Positions 1 through 7,157 of a stretch of 64,000 nucleotides of DNA are shown piece by piece (position 1 is the stretch's first letter; each line of letters opens with the position of its first letter). The position numbers were made by a program, and so were the translations under genes. The notes below the pieces were generated by a model, which saw only the letters and a program-made list of their open reading frames with translations, was not told the DNA's origin and did not search any database. Source of the DNA: Kosmotoga olearia TBF 19.5.1 (GTDB lineage: Bacteria > Thermotogota > Thermotogae > Petrotogales > Kosmotogaceae); contig NC_012785.1 in NCBI RefSeq assembly GCF_000023325.1, positions 1,426,001-1,490,000 on the forward strand, read 5' to 3'.

Positions 1-113
1 GATGTAAATGCAACATGAGTTTCAGAACGTGCAGAAGGATCCTTTAGAAAATACTCTTTGAGATCAGCCCGCACAGCTCTGAGCATTTCAAGAAAATCAT
101 ATAATAATTTCAT
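1..113 (-). CDS. cysE: N-terminal fragment of probable serine O-acetyltransferase
   Basis: Only the first 37 codons lie in the window; the gene runs off the left edge. The start ATG (113-111) has a strong AGGTGAG-type ribosome binding site, read as CTCACCTCC on the plus strand just to its right. The peptide contains RADLKEYFLKDPSARSETHV, which resembles the conserved N-terminus of serine acetyltransferases (DPAARS followed by a YPG motif). That enzyme makes O-acetylserine for cysteine synthesis. The catalytic hexapeptide-repeat domain is not visible, so the call rests on one short motif. Confidence 0.5.
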   Translation of the reverse strand, partial: MKLLYDFLEMLRAVRADLKEYFLKDPSARSETHVAFT

Positions 114-210
114 GGTCTCACCTCCAAAGAGGTTTGTGATAATTTTACCAGCTAAGTACAAATTTAATTATAAACTTTTAATGCAATTCCGATTAAATTT
201 CTCGGAATGA

Positions 211-297
211 TCCTGCTTCGCAGGGGGAATAACGTGAAACGAACCGCAAGCGGTTGTTGCGAACCACTTCGTGGTTGTTATGAACTGCTTTGCAGTT
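211..297. repeat. 21-base mini-hairpin array (island 1)
   Basis: Four consecutive units, each an inverted repeat with a short spacer: TCCTGC-TTC-GCAGG, AACCGC-AA-GCGGTT (242), AACCAC-TTC-GTGGTT (262) and AACTGC-TTT-GCAGTT (283). Unit starts are 20-21 bases apart. The arms differ between units but remain self-complementary. This is the first of at least eight islands of the family. An extra 7-bp inverted repeat (ATTCCGA / TCGGAAT) lies just upstream at about 185-208. Confidence 0.8.
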
Positions 298-320
298 GAA
301 AAAATTGATACTTAAAACGA

Positions 321-714
321 TTGAATAATTTTCAAAATGCCGTATCTGATTATTCACCAAAAAATGATGGTCTGATACGTTGCTTCAACATTCCGGCATT
401 CGGTACCGGTGAAATACGCGTTAATTCACAATATGTGAGCGCTACCTTGAGAATAGATATGAAGCAAGATTTCTCAGCGTTCATGATGGGTAGAGGTTGG
501 AGCAATTTACCAATGCAGCTCTATAATTTCACACCATTCACGGATGCCAATTTTCCTCAAATAGCTCTTGCACAGTACTACAAAGGACCTCTTTTGTTTT
601 CTGTCAGCACAGGGTGAAGTGACGCTCAACACGCCTTATTTGAACATGGATGAACCAAGCGATGATCCGACGACTTTACCGATCTCGAAGACTGGAAAGG
701 ACCTGTTGGGGAGG
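321..714 (+). pseudogene. Decayed or frameshifted coding remnant, unknown family
   Basis: A 98-codon frame opens with TTG at 321 and ends at a TGA at 615-617. Coding-like sequence then continues in another frame through GEVTLNTPYLNMDEPSDDP to a TAA near 714, which suggests a frameshift within one older gene. The first part reads like a beta-rich extracellular protein (TGEIRVNSQYVSATLRID). There is no clear ribosome binding site. I do not recognise the family. A further open stretch (IYPYYFGDYFGRFIYE) around 785-850 may belong to the same or another remnant. It could instead be non-coding DNA with a chance frame. Confidence 0.35.
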
Positions 715-852
715 TAAGAACCGTAAATATCCTGAAACTGGAGGCTAAATTATCCATACAAGAGCTGGATCTTTAGCGATTTATCCTTATTATTTCGGAG
801 ACTATTTTGGAAGGTTTATCTATGAAATACGCCTATATTTAATAAGATACTT

Positions 853-1008
853 TTAAATTACGCCGATTAAAAACAGCAAAAGAAGAGCTGTCGCAAATCC
901 TGTTATAAAACCAAAGATAAAGGATCTAGAACTCCCTTTAGGAATTTTTCTGGGGAGTTCTAGCTTTTTTTGTTCTTCCTTATACCAGTCTCTATCGTAG
1001 ATCCCCAT
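853..1008 (-). CDS. Small single-pass membrane protein (51 aa), hypothetical
   Basis: The frame reads MGIYDRDWYKEEQKK at the N-terminus, then a basic stretch (PRKIPKGSSRS), then one hydrophobic segment (about residues 30-51) ending in FLIGVI. A GGGAGGTAAG ribosome binding site lies 4-5 bases upstream of the ATG at 1008. The N-terminal YDRDWY motif is typical of small bacterial membrane proteins of unknown function, which supports a real gene. The C-terminal helix would sit in the cytoplasmic membrane with the N-terminus probably inside. No partner is evident. A terminator-like inverted repeat (926-963) lies inside the coding sequence. Confidence 0.6.
   Translation of the reverse strand: MGIYDRDWYKEEQKKLELPRKIPKGSSRSFIFGFITGFATALLLLFLIGVI
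926..971 (+). terminator. Terminator-like hairpin inside the 51-aa ORF
   Basis: CTAGAACTCCC (926-936) pairs perfectly with GGGAGTTCTAG (953-963) across a 16-base loop and is followed by C and seven T residues on the plus strand. It could end plus-strand transcripts from the decayed gene upstream. It overlaps the coding sequence of the minus-strand small membrane protein, so one of the two roles may be accidental. Confidence 0.45.
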
Positions 1009-1043
1009 GTTCTTACCTCCCGGGTTTTAATCGGTGTTCGAGA

Positions 1044-1345
1044 ATAGAGATTCGAGATCCGCTGTGCGCTGCGAAGCAGCGGCAGTGCTGGGCTTTGCCC
1101 AGGCCATGCGTGACTTCGTTACGGCTTTGCGCAACTACGTTGCGGCTAAGTGCTCTAGAAACGTTGTCGGTTGTGGGTTGTACGTCTCTTTTTTTAAACT
1201 CTAGACACGATTTCTCTGTTGTCAGTTGATAGTTGTTAGTTTTTGAACTTTCTATATCCTAGATCCCAGACACTATACCCGATCTTTATCTAAACTCCAG
1301 TCTCCTACATCTATCCTCGCTTTTAATTTCTAATCCCAGATCTCG
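1044..1345. repeat. Repeat island 2: 21-base array plus shared ~120-bp module
   Basis: Units start at 1067, 1088, 1109 and 1130, an exact 21-base period: CGCTGC-GAA-GCAGCG, CTGGGC-TTT-GCCCAG, CGTGAC-TTC-GTTACG and CGCAAC-TAC-GTTGCG. To the right (about 1160-1345) is a module whose reverse complement reappears on the plus strand at about 23,628-23,735. Shared segments include GGGATTAGAAATTAAA, GGAGACTGGA, TTTAGATAAAGATC and AGAGACGTACAAC. No credible gene is seen between 1009 and 1364. Confidence 0.75.
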
Positions 1346-1364
1346 GTCACCGGTTCTCGGTTTT

Positions 1365-2354
1365 CTAGTCTTTCAAAACAAACATATTCCAGAATCTTCT
1401 TATGAAAACAATAGTGGGTACGGTAAGTATAATTCCAAAAGCTCCAAACAGTTCGCTGAATGCAAGAAGCGCTATGAGAACAACGAACCAGTTAAACTTT
1501 AATTGATTCGAGACGATCTTTGGCGATAGGAACCACATTTCCATCTGGTTTGCCGCTACAAGTATGATCAAAGCAATACCAACCCCCAGCAACCCTCTGC
1601 TGGTATAACCAAATACCATCATTGGAATAGCTGTTATTATGACTCCCAAAAAAGGTATAAGGTTGGTGATACCAGCAAGCAGACCGAGAAAATAAGAACC
1701 TTGAATTCCAAAAATCGCTGTAGAGATACCTATAAACACGCCGATACACAAAGCCACAATCAACTGTCCACCAATATATGTCTCAAGATCATCTAAGAAT
1801 CCCTTCCAGAATTCCATTATTTTCTTGGTATTACACTTCGGAAACAGCTTTGGGATAATCCTATCAACATTCTTTCCTCTGGAAAGAATGTAAATGGCAG
1901 CGACTATAAGAAGCACGACAAAGGTTATCCAGTTTGCTATGTGAGTGCTTATATAGGTAACTATACTGACCAACACATTCGACATCAAACTCCCAAAATT
2001 CCCAAAGAAATCGTTTATAGATCCCTGTATAAAATCGGGTAAATCTGCCATGATAGATTCCAACGGGTTATCGATGATGAGTTTGTTGAAACTTTCCTTA
2101 AACTGATCAACACTCATAGAAATCATTGAAGGGAAGGTGTAAAACAGGTACGCAAACAATACAACTAATCCAAGGCTTACCATTACAACGGTTAGCCTTT
2201 TCAAAGTCTTCTTTTGGAAAAATCTTGAAGGATAATTTAGCAAAAGAGCTATTAAAAAAGCCATGCTTAGAACCCTTGATGTGTTCGGAAAAATAAAAAG
2301 ACTCAAAAAATAGATTCCAGCATAGGAAAGTATCCATATCGCATTTCTGTCCAT
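1365..2354 (-). CDS. AI-2E family transporter (PerM/YdiK-type permease)
   Basis: A 329-residue polytopic membrane protein of the UPF0118/AI-2E exporter family. It has two N-terminal hydrophobic hairpins, a polar segment (about residues 80-125, SMSVDQFKESFNKL) and a C-terminal bundle with the family-typical stretch GLLAGITNLIPFLGVIITAIP followed by more helices. Length is normal. Members export small molecules or ions; AI-2 export is proven for only a few, so the substrate is unknown. The ATG at 2354 follows an AAAGGAT ribosome binding site. Transcribed in the same direction as the TetR gene upstream, with about 180 bases between them. Confidence 0.85.
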   Translation of the reverse strand: MDRNAIWILSYAGIYFLSLFIFPNTSRVLSMAFLIALLLNYPSRFFQKKTLKRLTVVMVSLGLVVLFAYLFYTFPSMISMSVDQFKESFNKLIIDNPLESIMADLPDFIQGSINDFFGNFGSLMSNVLVSIVTYISTHIANWITFVVLLIVAAIYILSRGKNVDRIIPKLFPKCNTKKIMEFWKGFLDDLETYIGGQLIVALCIGVFIGISTAIFGIQGSYFLGLLAGITNLIPFLGVIITAIPMMVFGYTSRGLLGVGIALIILVAANQMEMWFLSPKIVSNQLKFNWFVVLIALLAFSELFGAFGIILTVPTIVFIRRFWNMFVLKD

Positions 2355-2417
2355 TGTCTTCTATCCTTTCTGATTTATATCAGGAGTTATATGATAATGC
2401 TTCTACCTGTGACCTTG

Positions 2418-2528
2418 TTAGACTTTTTCGCTTTCTTCAGTGCGCTTCATCAACCCTATAAACCGCTTTCTTAACATCGTGGGAGTACCAGAATCCGGGA
2501 AAGCTGTTTGAATAGGCTCGTTTTTCAT
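2418..2528 (-). CDS. Possible 36-aa ORF downstream of the TetR gene
   Basis: An ATG seven bases after the TetR stop opens a 36-codon frame (MKNEPIQTAFPDSG...LMKRTEESEKV). The ribosome binding site is weak (TTTGGA). The peptide is basic and polar, with no motif I recognise. It could be the stump of a deleted gene once co-transcribed with the regulator, or a chance frame. Confidence 0.25.
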   Translation of the reverse strand: MKNEPIQTAFPDSGTPTMLRKRFIGLMKRTEESEKV

Positions 2529-2535
2529 TCCAAAA

Positions 2536-3087
2536 TTATGACAAACGACCGGCTAATTCGTTCAATTCTTTTTGAGGAGGTCTCTCATTGGTAATCAGGG
2601 CATCCATTAACATCCCAATTAATATACTCAAAGTGCGCGAAATAACCTTCTTAGCCCTCTTTGTGGACATATTTTCCTCAAGGACATCTATACATTTTTC
2701 CATAAATTCCTGTTTTCCCGTTACCAGAATATCCTTTATCCTTCTGTTCTTTGTGCCGTGCAACCATAAATAAACGAGTGTTCTAACAACATCCGGGCGT
2801 TTTTCAAATAACTGAAACGCTTTCTCAAAGAGGTTCATCACAAATTCTTTGGGTTCTCTAGGATTTTTGTAGAGATCTTCGAATGTTGGAAATACGTATT
2901 TGATGATTATATATCTCGACAGATCGATTAACATTCCTTCCTTTGATCGATGGTGATAATGAATAGCGGCGAGGTTTACCTTCGCTTCTGATGAAACTTT
3001 CCTCGTGCTCAACCCCTCGATTGTTTCATTCGATATAACTTTTATAGCTGCTTCCATGATCTTTTCACGGGTTTTTTGGCCTCGCAT
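2536..3087 (-). CDS. TetR/AcrR family transcriptional regulator
   Basis: An N-terminal TetR helix-turn-helix is seen in the first 50 residues: KTREKIMEAAIKVISNETIEG, then LSTRKVSSEAKVNLAAIHYHHRSKEGM, matching the family pattern (I..AA...F...G...T...IA..AGV....Y.HF..KE.L). The helical C-terminal half is the presumed ligand and dimer domain. I choose the ATG at 3087 because GGAG lies seven bases upstream; the frame could extend ten codons further but without such a site. TetR proteins usually repress neighbouring transporter genes, so the AI-2E-type permease is a possible target. The ligand is unknown. Confidence 0.85.
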   Translation of the reverse strand: MRGQKTREKIMEAAIKVISNETIEGLSTRKVSSEAKVNLAAIHYHHRSKEGMLIDLSRYIIIKYVFPTFEDLYKNPREPKEFVMNLFEKAFQLFEKRPDVVRTLVYLWLHGTKNRRIKDILVTGKQEFMEKCIDVLEENMSTKRAKKVISRTLSILIGMLMDALITNERPPQKELNELAGRLS

Positions 3088-3171
3088 AATATCACTCCTT
3101 TCAGTCGTTTGTATCATTTGCGATTATATCATAACCAATGATATATCAAAGAAGAAGGGAGAGTTACAACG

Positions 3172-3600
3172 TGCTGAGAGCTAAGAAAGCTGCTACGCGC
3201 TGCGGGGCAGCGGATTCGAATCCCTTCGGGATTGTCACGAACTGCTTCGCAGTTGAAAAAACATTGGGCGCTTGCGAGGCTGTCAGCTGATGAAGCAACG
3301 CTTGCGAGGTTGAGGCTTGCGGACGCTGATAAAAGCCGAGAATCCGAGAATCCGAGAATTCGAGAGTCCGAGAAAAAACATGACGCTTGCGATAAAAAAC
3401 ACGAGAGTCAGAGAGGGCCGCTACGCGGCGGAAGTACTGAGCAGCGCTCAGGAGGCTCACGACGTTGACGCTCACGAGGTTGAGGCTTGCGGACGCTGAT
3501 GAAAGCCGAGAAACCGAGAGTCCAAGACGCTTGCGGGGCTATGCGCTGCTTCGCAGCGGCTATGCGCAACTTCGTTGCGGCTAAGTATCTTTTAGAGAGC
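3172..3600. repeat. Repeat island 3: 21-base units and CCGAGAAT tandem motifs
   Basis: Mini-hairpins AATCCC-TTC-GGGATT (3219) and AACTGC-TTC-GCAGTT (3240) are 21 bases apart. GGCCGC-TAC-GCGGCG (3416) and CTGAGC-AGC-GCTCAG (3437) are also 21 apart. Between them are degenerate units (GAGGCTTGCGGACGCTGAT) and short tandem CCGAGAATC motifs. It includes an unoccupied copy of the IS110 insertion site, GAGAGTCC-GA-GAA at 3362-3374. Frames on both strands stay open because 21 is a multiple of three, but they have no ribosome binding sites and are low-complexity, so I call no gene in 3088-3756. Confidence 0.8.
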
Positions 3601-3609
3601 AATGACGAG

Positions 3610-3630
3610 ATCCTGAATCGAGTTCAGAAT
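3610..3630. repeat. 21-base inverted repeat ATCCTGAA-N5-TTCAGAAT
   Basis: An 8-5-8 inverted repeat (one mismatch). A perfect copy, ATCCTGAA-TCAAG-TTCAGGAT, lies at 35,095-35,115. In both places the flanking bases GAG and GATGA/GATAA are shared, so this is a dispersed repeat rather than chance. Confidence 0.6.
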
Positions 3631-3637
3631 GATAATC

Positions 3638-3673
3638 AAAAAACAGGGCACAGCATGCTGTGCCCTGTTTTTT
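3638..3673 (-). terminator. 36-base perfect palindrome, likely intrinsic terminator
   Basis: AAAAAACAGGGCACAGCA (3638-3655) is followed immediately by its exact reverse complement (3656-3673). As RNA it forms a GC-rich stem flanked by an A-run and a U-run, so it can end transcription in either direction. The natural client is the minus-strand beta-helix gene ending at 3757. Confidence 0.75.
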
Positions 3674-3687
3674 ATGTCAGCGACGTT

Positions 3688-3727
3688 GAAAATGGGGACT
3701 GTCCCATTGTGGACTGTCCCCATTTTC
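3688..3727. repeat. 40-base hairpin GAAAATGGGGAC...GTCCCCATTTTC
   Basis: Outer arms of 12 bases (3688-3699 and 3716-3727) pair perfectly. Inside them, after a T-T mismatch, GTCC (3701-3704) pairs with GGAC (3711-3714) around the loop CATTGT. The layout resembles REP/BIME-type extragenic palindromes. I see no associated transposase in the window. Confidence 0.65.
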
Positions 3728-3756
3728 ACCTTTTCTTCTGTTGTTGAAAAGTATAG

Positions 3757-6700
3757 TTATTTGACTTTGATTACACCTCGATATTGGTATCTTAGTCCGT
3801 CGAACCAGTATGGTTGAATCCTTCCATCAAGGTATTTGAGTTTTTCAAGTGGGATATCATGTATTACTACGTCGTAAGTGCCGTCAATGTAAACATCATA
3901 GCCATCTGGCGGGAGTTCGTTGTCGAATTTCACGTTGACGATTTCAACAGGTGCCCATTCGGGTTTTTCTTTGTCCTCGAGTTGCTCGTATTGTTCCTGT
4001 AATGGTTGGGGTAGGTCTACGTTTTGAATGTATATTCCATCCTGCCTGCAATTTTTTATCTCAGAGTCTGCGATAAGAGCACCGCTGTTAGAAATCAAAA
4101 TCCCTATGTAGGGTTCTCCGTTCTCTACGTCTCCGGAAACAACAATATTTTTTAAGAGGATGAAGACAGATTTTCCGATGACTATGGCAAAGTTCCTGGC
4201 ATTTAGTTTTCCATTGTTGATTACCGCGCTGCTTACTTTTTCCAATTCTAATGCGATGTCACCTGTAGAGATTTCGATATTTTCTAAGCTACATGGTATG
4301 TCTAATGCGTTCTTAAGCTTTATGGCGGTACCCCTTATTCTGTCTGTGGCTTTAAAGTTAACGATTTCGAGACTTTCGGTGGGTTGGTTTATGATGACAC
4401 CGTTTTCGGCGTTTATGATTTCTATATCGCGTAGTGCGACTTTACGAGGTTTTTCAAGATATATGGCGGTTCTCAGGTCTTTGAATTTGACGTTCTTCAA
4501 CGTTAAATCGCTTCCAGCCGCCATGGAAATTGGTACGACGCCATGCTCAAAAGCGGCATTTTCAATGGTTACATTGCTGCCAAGTCCGTATAGCCTAACG
4601 GTTTCCCCATTGAAGTATATGTTACTGGCTTTGAACGTACTTCCGGGGAGAAGCAGCACTTCGCCTGTTGAAAGGTTTTCGAATTTAAGTCCGTCTGTTG
4701 TTCCTGCAATTTCCAGAGAACCCCTTACTTCAATCGAAGCTCCGTCTTGAATCAGGATTTCCCCGTTTCCTCGGATTTTAATTGAACCGGTTGGTAGGAT
4801 CTGAACGAAGCCTGTGAAAAGAATTGGCATGGCATTGGAATCATAAACGAATTCTTTGTCGAATTTACCTGTAACAATCGTTGCACCCTTAAAGAGAGGG
4901 ATATCCTTTTTGGTGAATTTAGTTTCGAAGTCTTTTCCGGTAACTATGACCTCAACGTTTATCAAGAGAGTGGAGTCGTCTGTATATTCGAATGGGGAAT
5001 CAAAATCAACTTTCAATGTTGGTAAGGGTTCCCCTTCTTTAAGTGGTATGGGTTCCACAGTTCTTATATCTTGATAGTATCTTGTATTTGTAATCTTTCT
5101 CTTTATAACATAACGGATCTCAGGATCAGGGAGCTGGACAAATTCGACACGGAAGTTGCCATCTTCGGTTGTTTGGAAAGCTCTGAAATTCTTTAATTCC
5201 TTCAGCGTGACTTCTGTCTCGGTTGCAAGAATGGTTGGAGATTTGACGCCAGCAACGTTCAACTGGTAACTCAGTTGCATTTTTCCAAAGTAGACACCTT
5301 CGACCTTTTCCTCAACCCTCAGTTCTTCTGCAAGAGGATATTCAAAGATGAAAGATCCTTTTGGACTGTCGAGGTAAACGGTTAAGGTGGCATTGGGTGA
5401 AACAAAGTGAGTTTTGATCTGTACGTTAACAGGTTCGTAGTCTTTCTGATTTATGGAGAATTCAATCTTTTTAAACAGTTCTTCGAAATCGACGATACTC
5501 ACTTTCTGTACGTTCACCTGAGAAACATTGCCAGCGAAGTCCTCGGCTAGCAGGGAAACTTCGAGAATTCCATCGAATCCTTCTATATTTTCGGGAACAG
5601 GTATCGTAATAACAGATGGTGTTTCAGTAAAAACCTCCAATTCAACCTCATGAATGAGTTCATCGGTTACTTTTACATAACCTGTGATTTTGGAAACGTC
5701 TGAGGAAAGGGGACCAAGAATAAGCGTGATCACACCTTTTCCCAGCTTAACATCCACTACTTCGGGTTCATTAGGTGGAATCGTATCAACGATAAAACTG
5801 GTTGTGGCTATGAGGCTTTCTCCATAAATACCAACAGCTTTTAATTCAACTTCATGTAGGCCTTCATCGAGACCAACAAATTTTACGAATCCACTGGTAG
5901 GTTCTAGTTGGGTTTTTTCACTGTTGTCCAGTTTCATACTCAGGGTCTCAACATTCTTAGCTATGTAAGGGATAGTTACTTCGGTGGCTGTGGAGTATTT
6001 TGAAATTGTTTTAATTTCCAACCTGGGCTTACCACGAACCGTGATTTCCTGTGTTTTTCCGAAGACAACTCCAAAGTAGCACGGTGAGATACTCAAAATA
6101 GAATCTTCTGCCGGTATTTCAATGACCATTTCCGTGGTGGTTGTTACTTCGGTGATATCAGCTATTTTAACTTTGTAAGAAATGTTGGCAGCATCAAAAT
6201 CTTCGAAGGTGCTGCTCCACGATACTTTTAGTTTTTCCCCTTTAAGTTTTTCCACGATAGGTTTGGTTATTGAAATTACAGGCAAGGAATAGTTCATGAG
6301 ATAAGGGAGTCCGTTATTCCAATCAAATACGGCTTCCTGTTTCAAAAGTTCGACTTTCCCGTAGCTCAAAGTGATGGAATGTTTTCCTTGAGAGACGCTC
6401 TTGAAAACAACTGTATTGTCTTCTCCAGGAGAGAGTTCCATATCATCCAGACTAACCTTTACCATATCCCTGGAGAGTCCCTGTGGAATTTTCAGCATAA
6501 TTCTTACTTCAACCGGGTATTTTGGTACATCAATGGTGACAACTTTGGAAACGTCTATGCTGACTGGACCGTATTCAAACTCTGCGATCAGCTGGTATGA
6601 GACGTTCTTTCCTTGAAAATCGGCTACCTTATCTACAAATGGGCGATTTTCACGGGAAATCGTTATGCCATTTCTTTCAAGGGAAATCCCTCTGATGTTG

Positions 6701-7092
6701 TACGGTCCTTTATCAAGGCTCCAGTGCAGGGTTACCTCAGGAGCTTCTTCAGATAATTTGTATGTAAATTCGGATATCTTTGGTTCAGGGAAGGTGTATG
6801 TTAATTCTTTCATCCCTTTCTCAAAGTCTTTTCTTTGAAGAACTACTCCCTCAAGAGTGGAAAATTTTATTGTATCCTTTCCCTTTACACGTATGGATGC
6901 GCTGGGTGAGTTCTTGCTGAGTTGAATCTCTTCTATCGAAGAGCTAACTTTAATAGTTGGGTTTCCCTTAGCGGCATTGGGAAAAATGACGCTGACGTTT
7001 ATAGTGATGGGTTTAATTGCTAAGAAGTAAATAAGGACTATAACTACCGCAATGAGTCCGATAAATAGCATGATCTTAGAACTTCGTTTCAT
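3757..7092 (-). CDS. Large membrane-anchored envelope protein with beta-helix C-terminus
   Basis: A 1111-residue protein starting at the ATG at 7092, which has an AAGGAGGTG ribosome binding site; upstream codons in frame lie in the terminator and are rejected. Residues about 8-30 form one hydrophobic anchor (IMLFIGLIAVVIVLIYFLAI). The middle is a series of beta-rich, Ig/FnIII-like segments (for example LEEGLHEVELKAVGIYG-like stretches and FIVDTIPPNEPEVVD). From about residue 790 the sequence becomes repetitive in parallel beta-helix style: ILIQDGASIEVRGSLEI, LTLKNVKFKDLRTAIYLE, IEIINAENGVIINQ. Such folds occur in surface adhesins and polysaccharide-binding proteins. Last gene of a minus-strand envelope cluster; function unknown. 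Confidence 0.7.
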   Translation of the reverse strand: MKRSSKIMLFIGLIAVVIVLIYFLAIKPITINVSVIFPNAAKGNPTIKVSSSIEEIQLSKNSPSASIRVKGKDTIKFSTLEGVVLQRKDFEKGMKELTYTFPEPKISEFTYKLSEEAPEVTLHWSLDKGPYNIRGISLERNGITISRENRPFVDKVADFQGKNVSYQLIAEFEYGPVSIDVSKVVTIDVPKYPVEVRIMLKIPQGLSRDMVKVSLDDMELSPGEDNTVVFKSVSQGKHSITLSYGKVELLKQEAVFDWNNGLPYLMNYSLPVISITKPIVEKLKGEKLKVSWSSTFEDFDAANISYKVKIADITEVTTTTEMVIEIPAEDSILSISPCYFGVVFGKTQEITVRGKPRLEIKTISKYSTATEVTIPYIAKNVETLSMKLDNSEKTQLEPTSGFVKFVGLDEGLHEVELKAVGIYGESLIATTSFIVDTIPPNEPEVVDVKLGKGVITLILGPLSSDVSKITGYVKVTDELIHEVELEVFTETPSVITIPVPENIEGFDGILEVSLLAEDFAGNVSQVNVQKVSIVDFEELFKKIEFSINQKDYEPVNVQIKTHFVSPNATLTVYLDSPKGSFIFEYPLAEELRVEEKVEGVYFGKMQLSYQLNVAGVKSPTILATETEVTLKELKNFRAFQTTEDGNFRVEFVQLPDPEIRYVIKRKITNTRYYQDIRTVEPIPLKEGEPLPTLKVDFDSPFEYTDDSTLLINVEVIVTGKDFETKFTKKDIPLFKGATIVTGKFDKEFVYDSNAMPILFTGFVQILPTGSIKIRGNGEILIQDGASIEVRGSLEIAGTTDGLKFENLSTGEVLLLPGSTFKASNIYFNGETVRLYGLGSNVTIENAAFEHGVVPISMAAGSDLTLKNVKFKDLRTAIYLEKPRKVALRDIEIINAENGVIINQPTESLEIVNFKATDRIRGTAIKLKNALDIPCSLENIEISTGDIALELEKVSSAVINNGKLNARNFAIVIGKSVFILLKNIVVSGDVENGEPYIGILISNSGALIADSEIKNCRQDGIYIQNVDLPQPLQEQYEQLEDKEKPEWAPVEIVNVKFDNELPPDGYDVYIDGTYDVVIHDIPLEKLKYLDGRIQPYWFDGLRYQYRGVIKVK

Positions 7093-7110
7093 TTTTTCAC
7101 CTCCTTTAAG

Positions 7111-7140
7111 AAAAGTAGCCCGCCTTTGTGGGCGGGCCAC
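7111..7140 (-). terminator. Intrinsic terminator after the SLH-like gene
   Basis: Read on the minus strand, GTGGCCCGCC (7140-7131) pairs with GGCGGGCTAC (7124-7115) around the loop CACAAA and is followed by TTTT. It sits between the stop of the SLH-like gene and the ribosome binding site of the beta-helix gene, so the latter may be read by attenuated readthrough or a local promoter. Confidence 0.8.
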
Positions 7141-7157
7141 TTTGGAGACGAATCACA

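Noticed and set aside
3164-3602. Overlapping protein-coding frames on both strands
   Set aside because: They lie inside repeats, have low-complexity composition and no ribosome binding sites; similar frames recur in every island.
7093-7140. Longer N-terminus for the beta-helix protein
   Set aside because: The extra codons are encoded by the terminator hairpin and the ribosome binding site.
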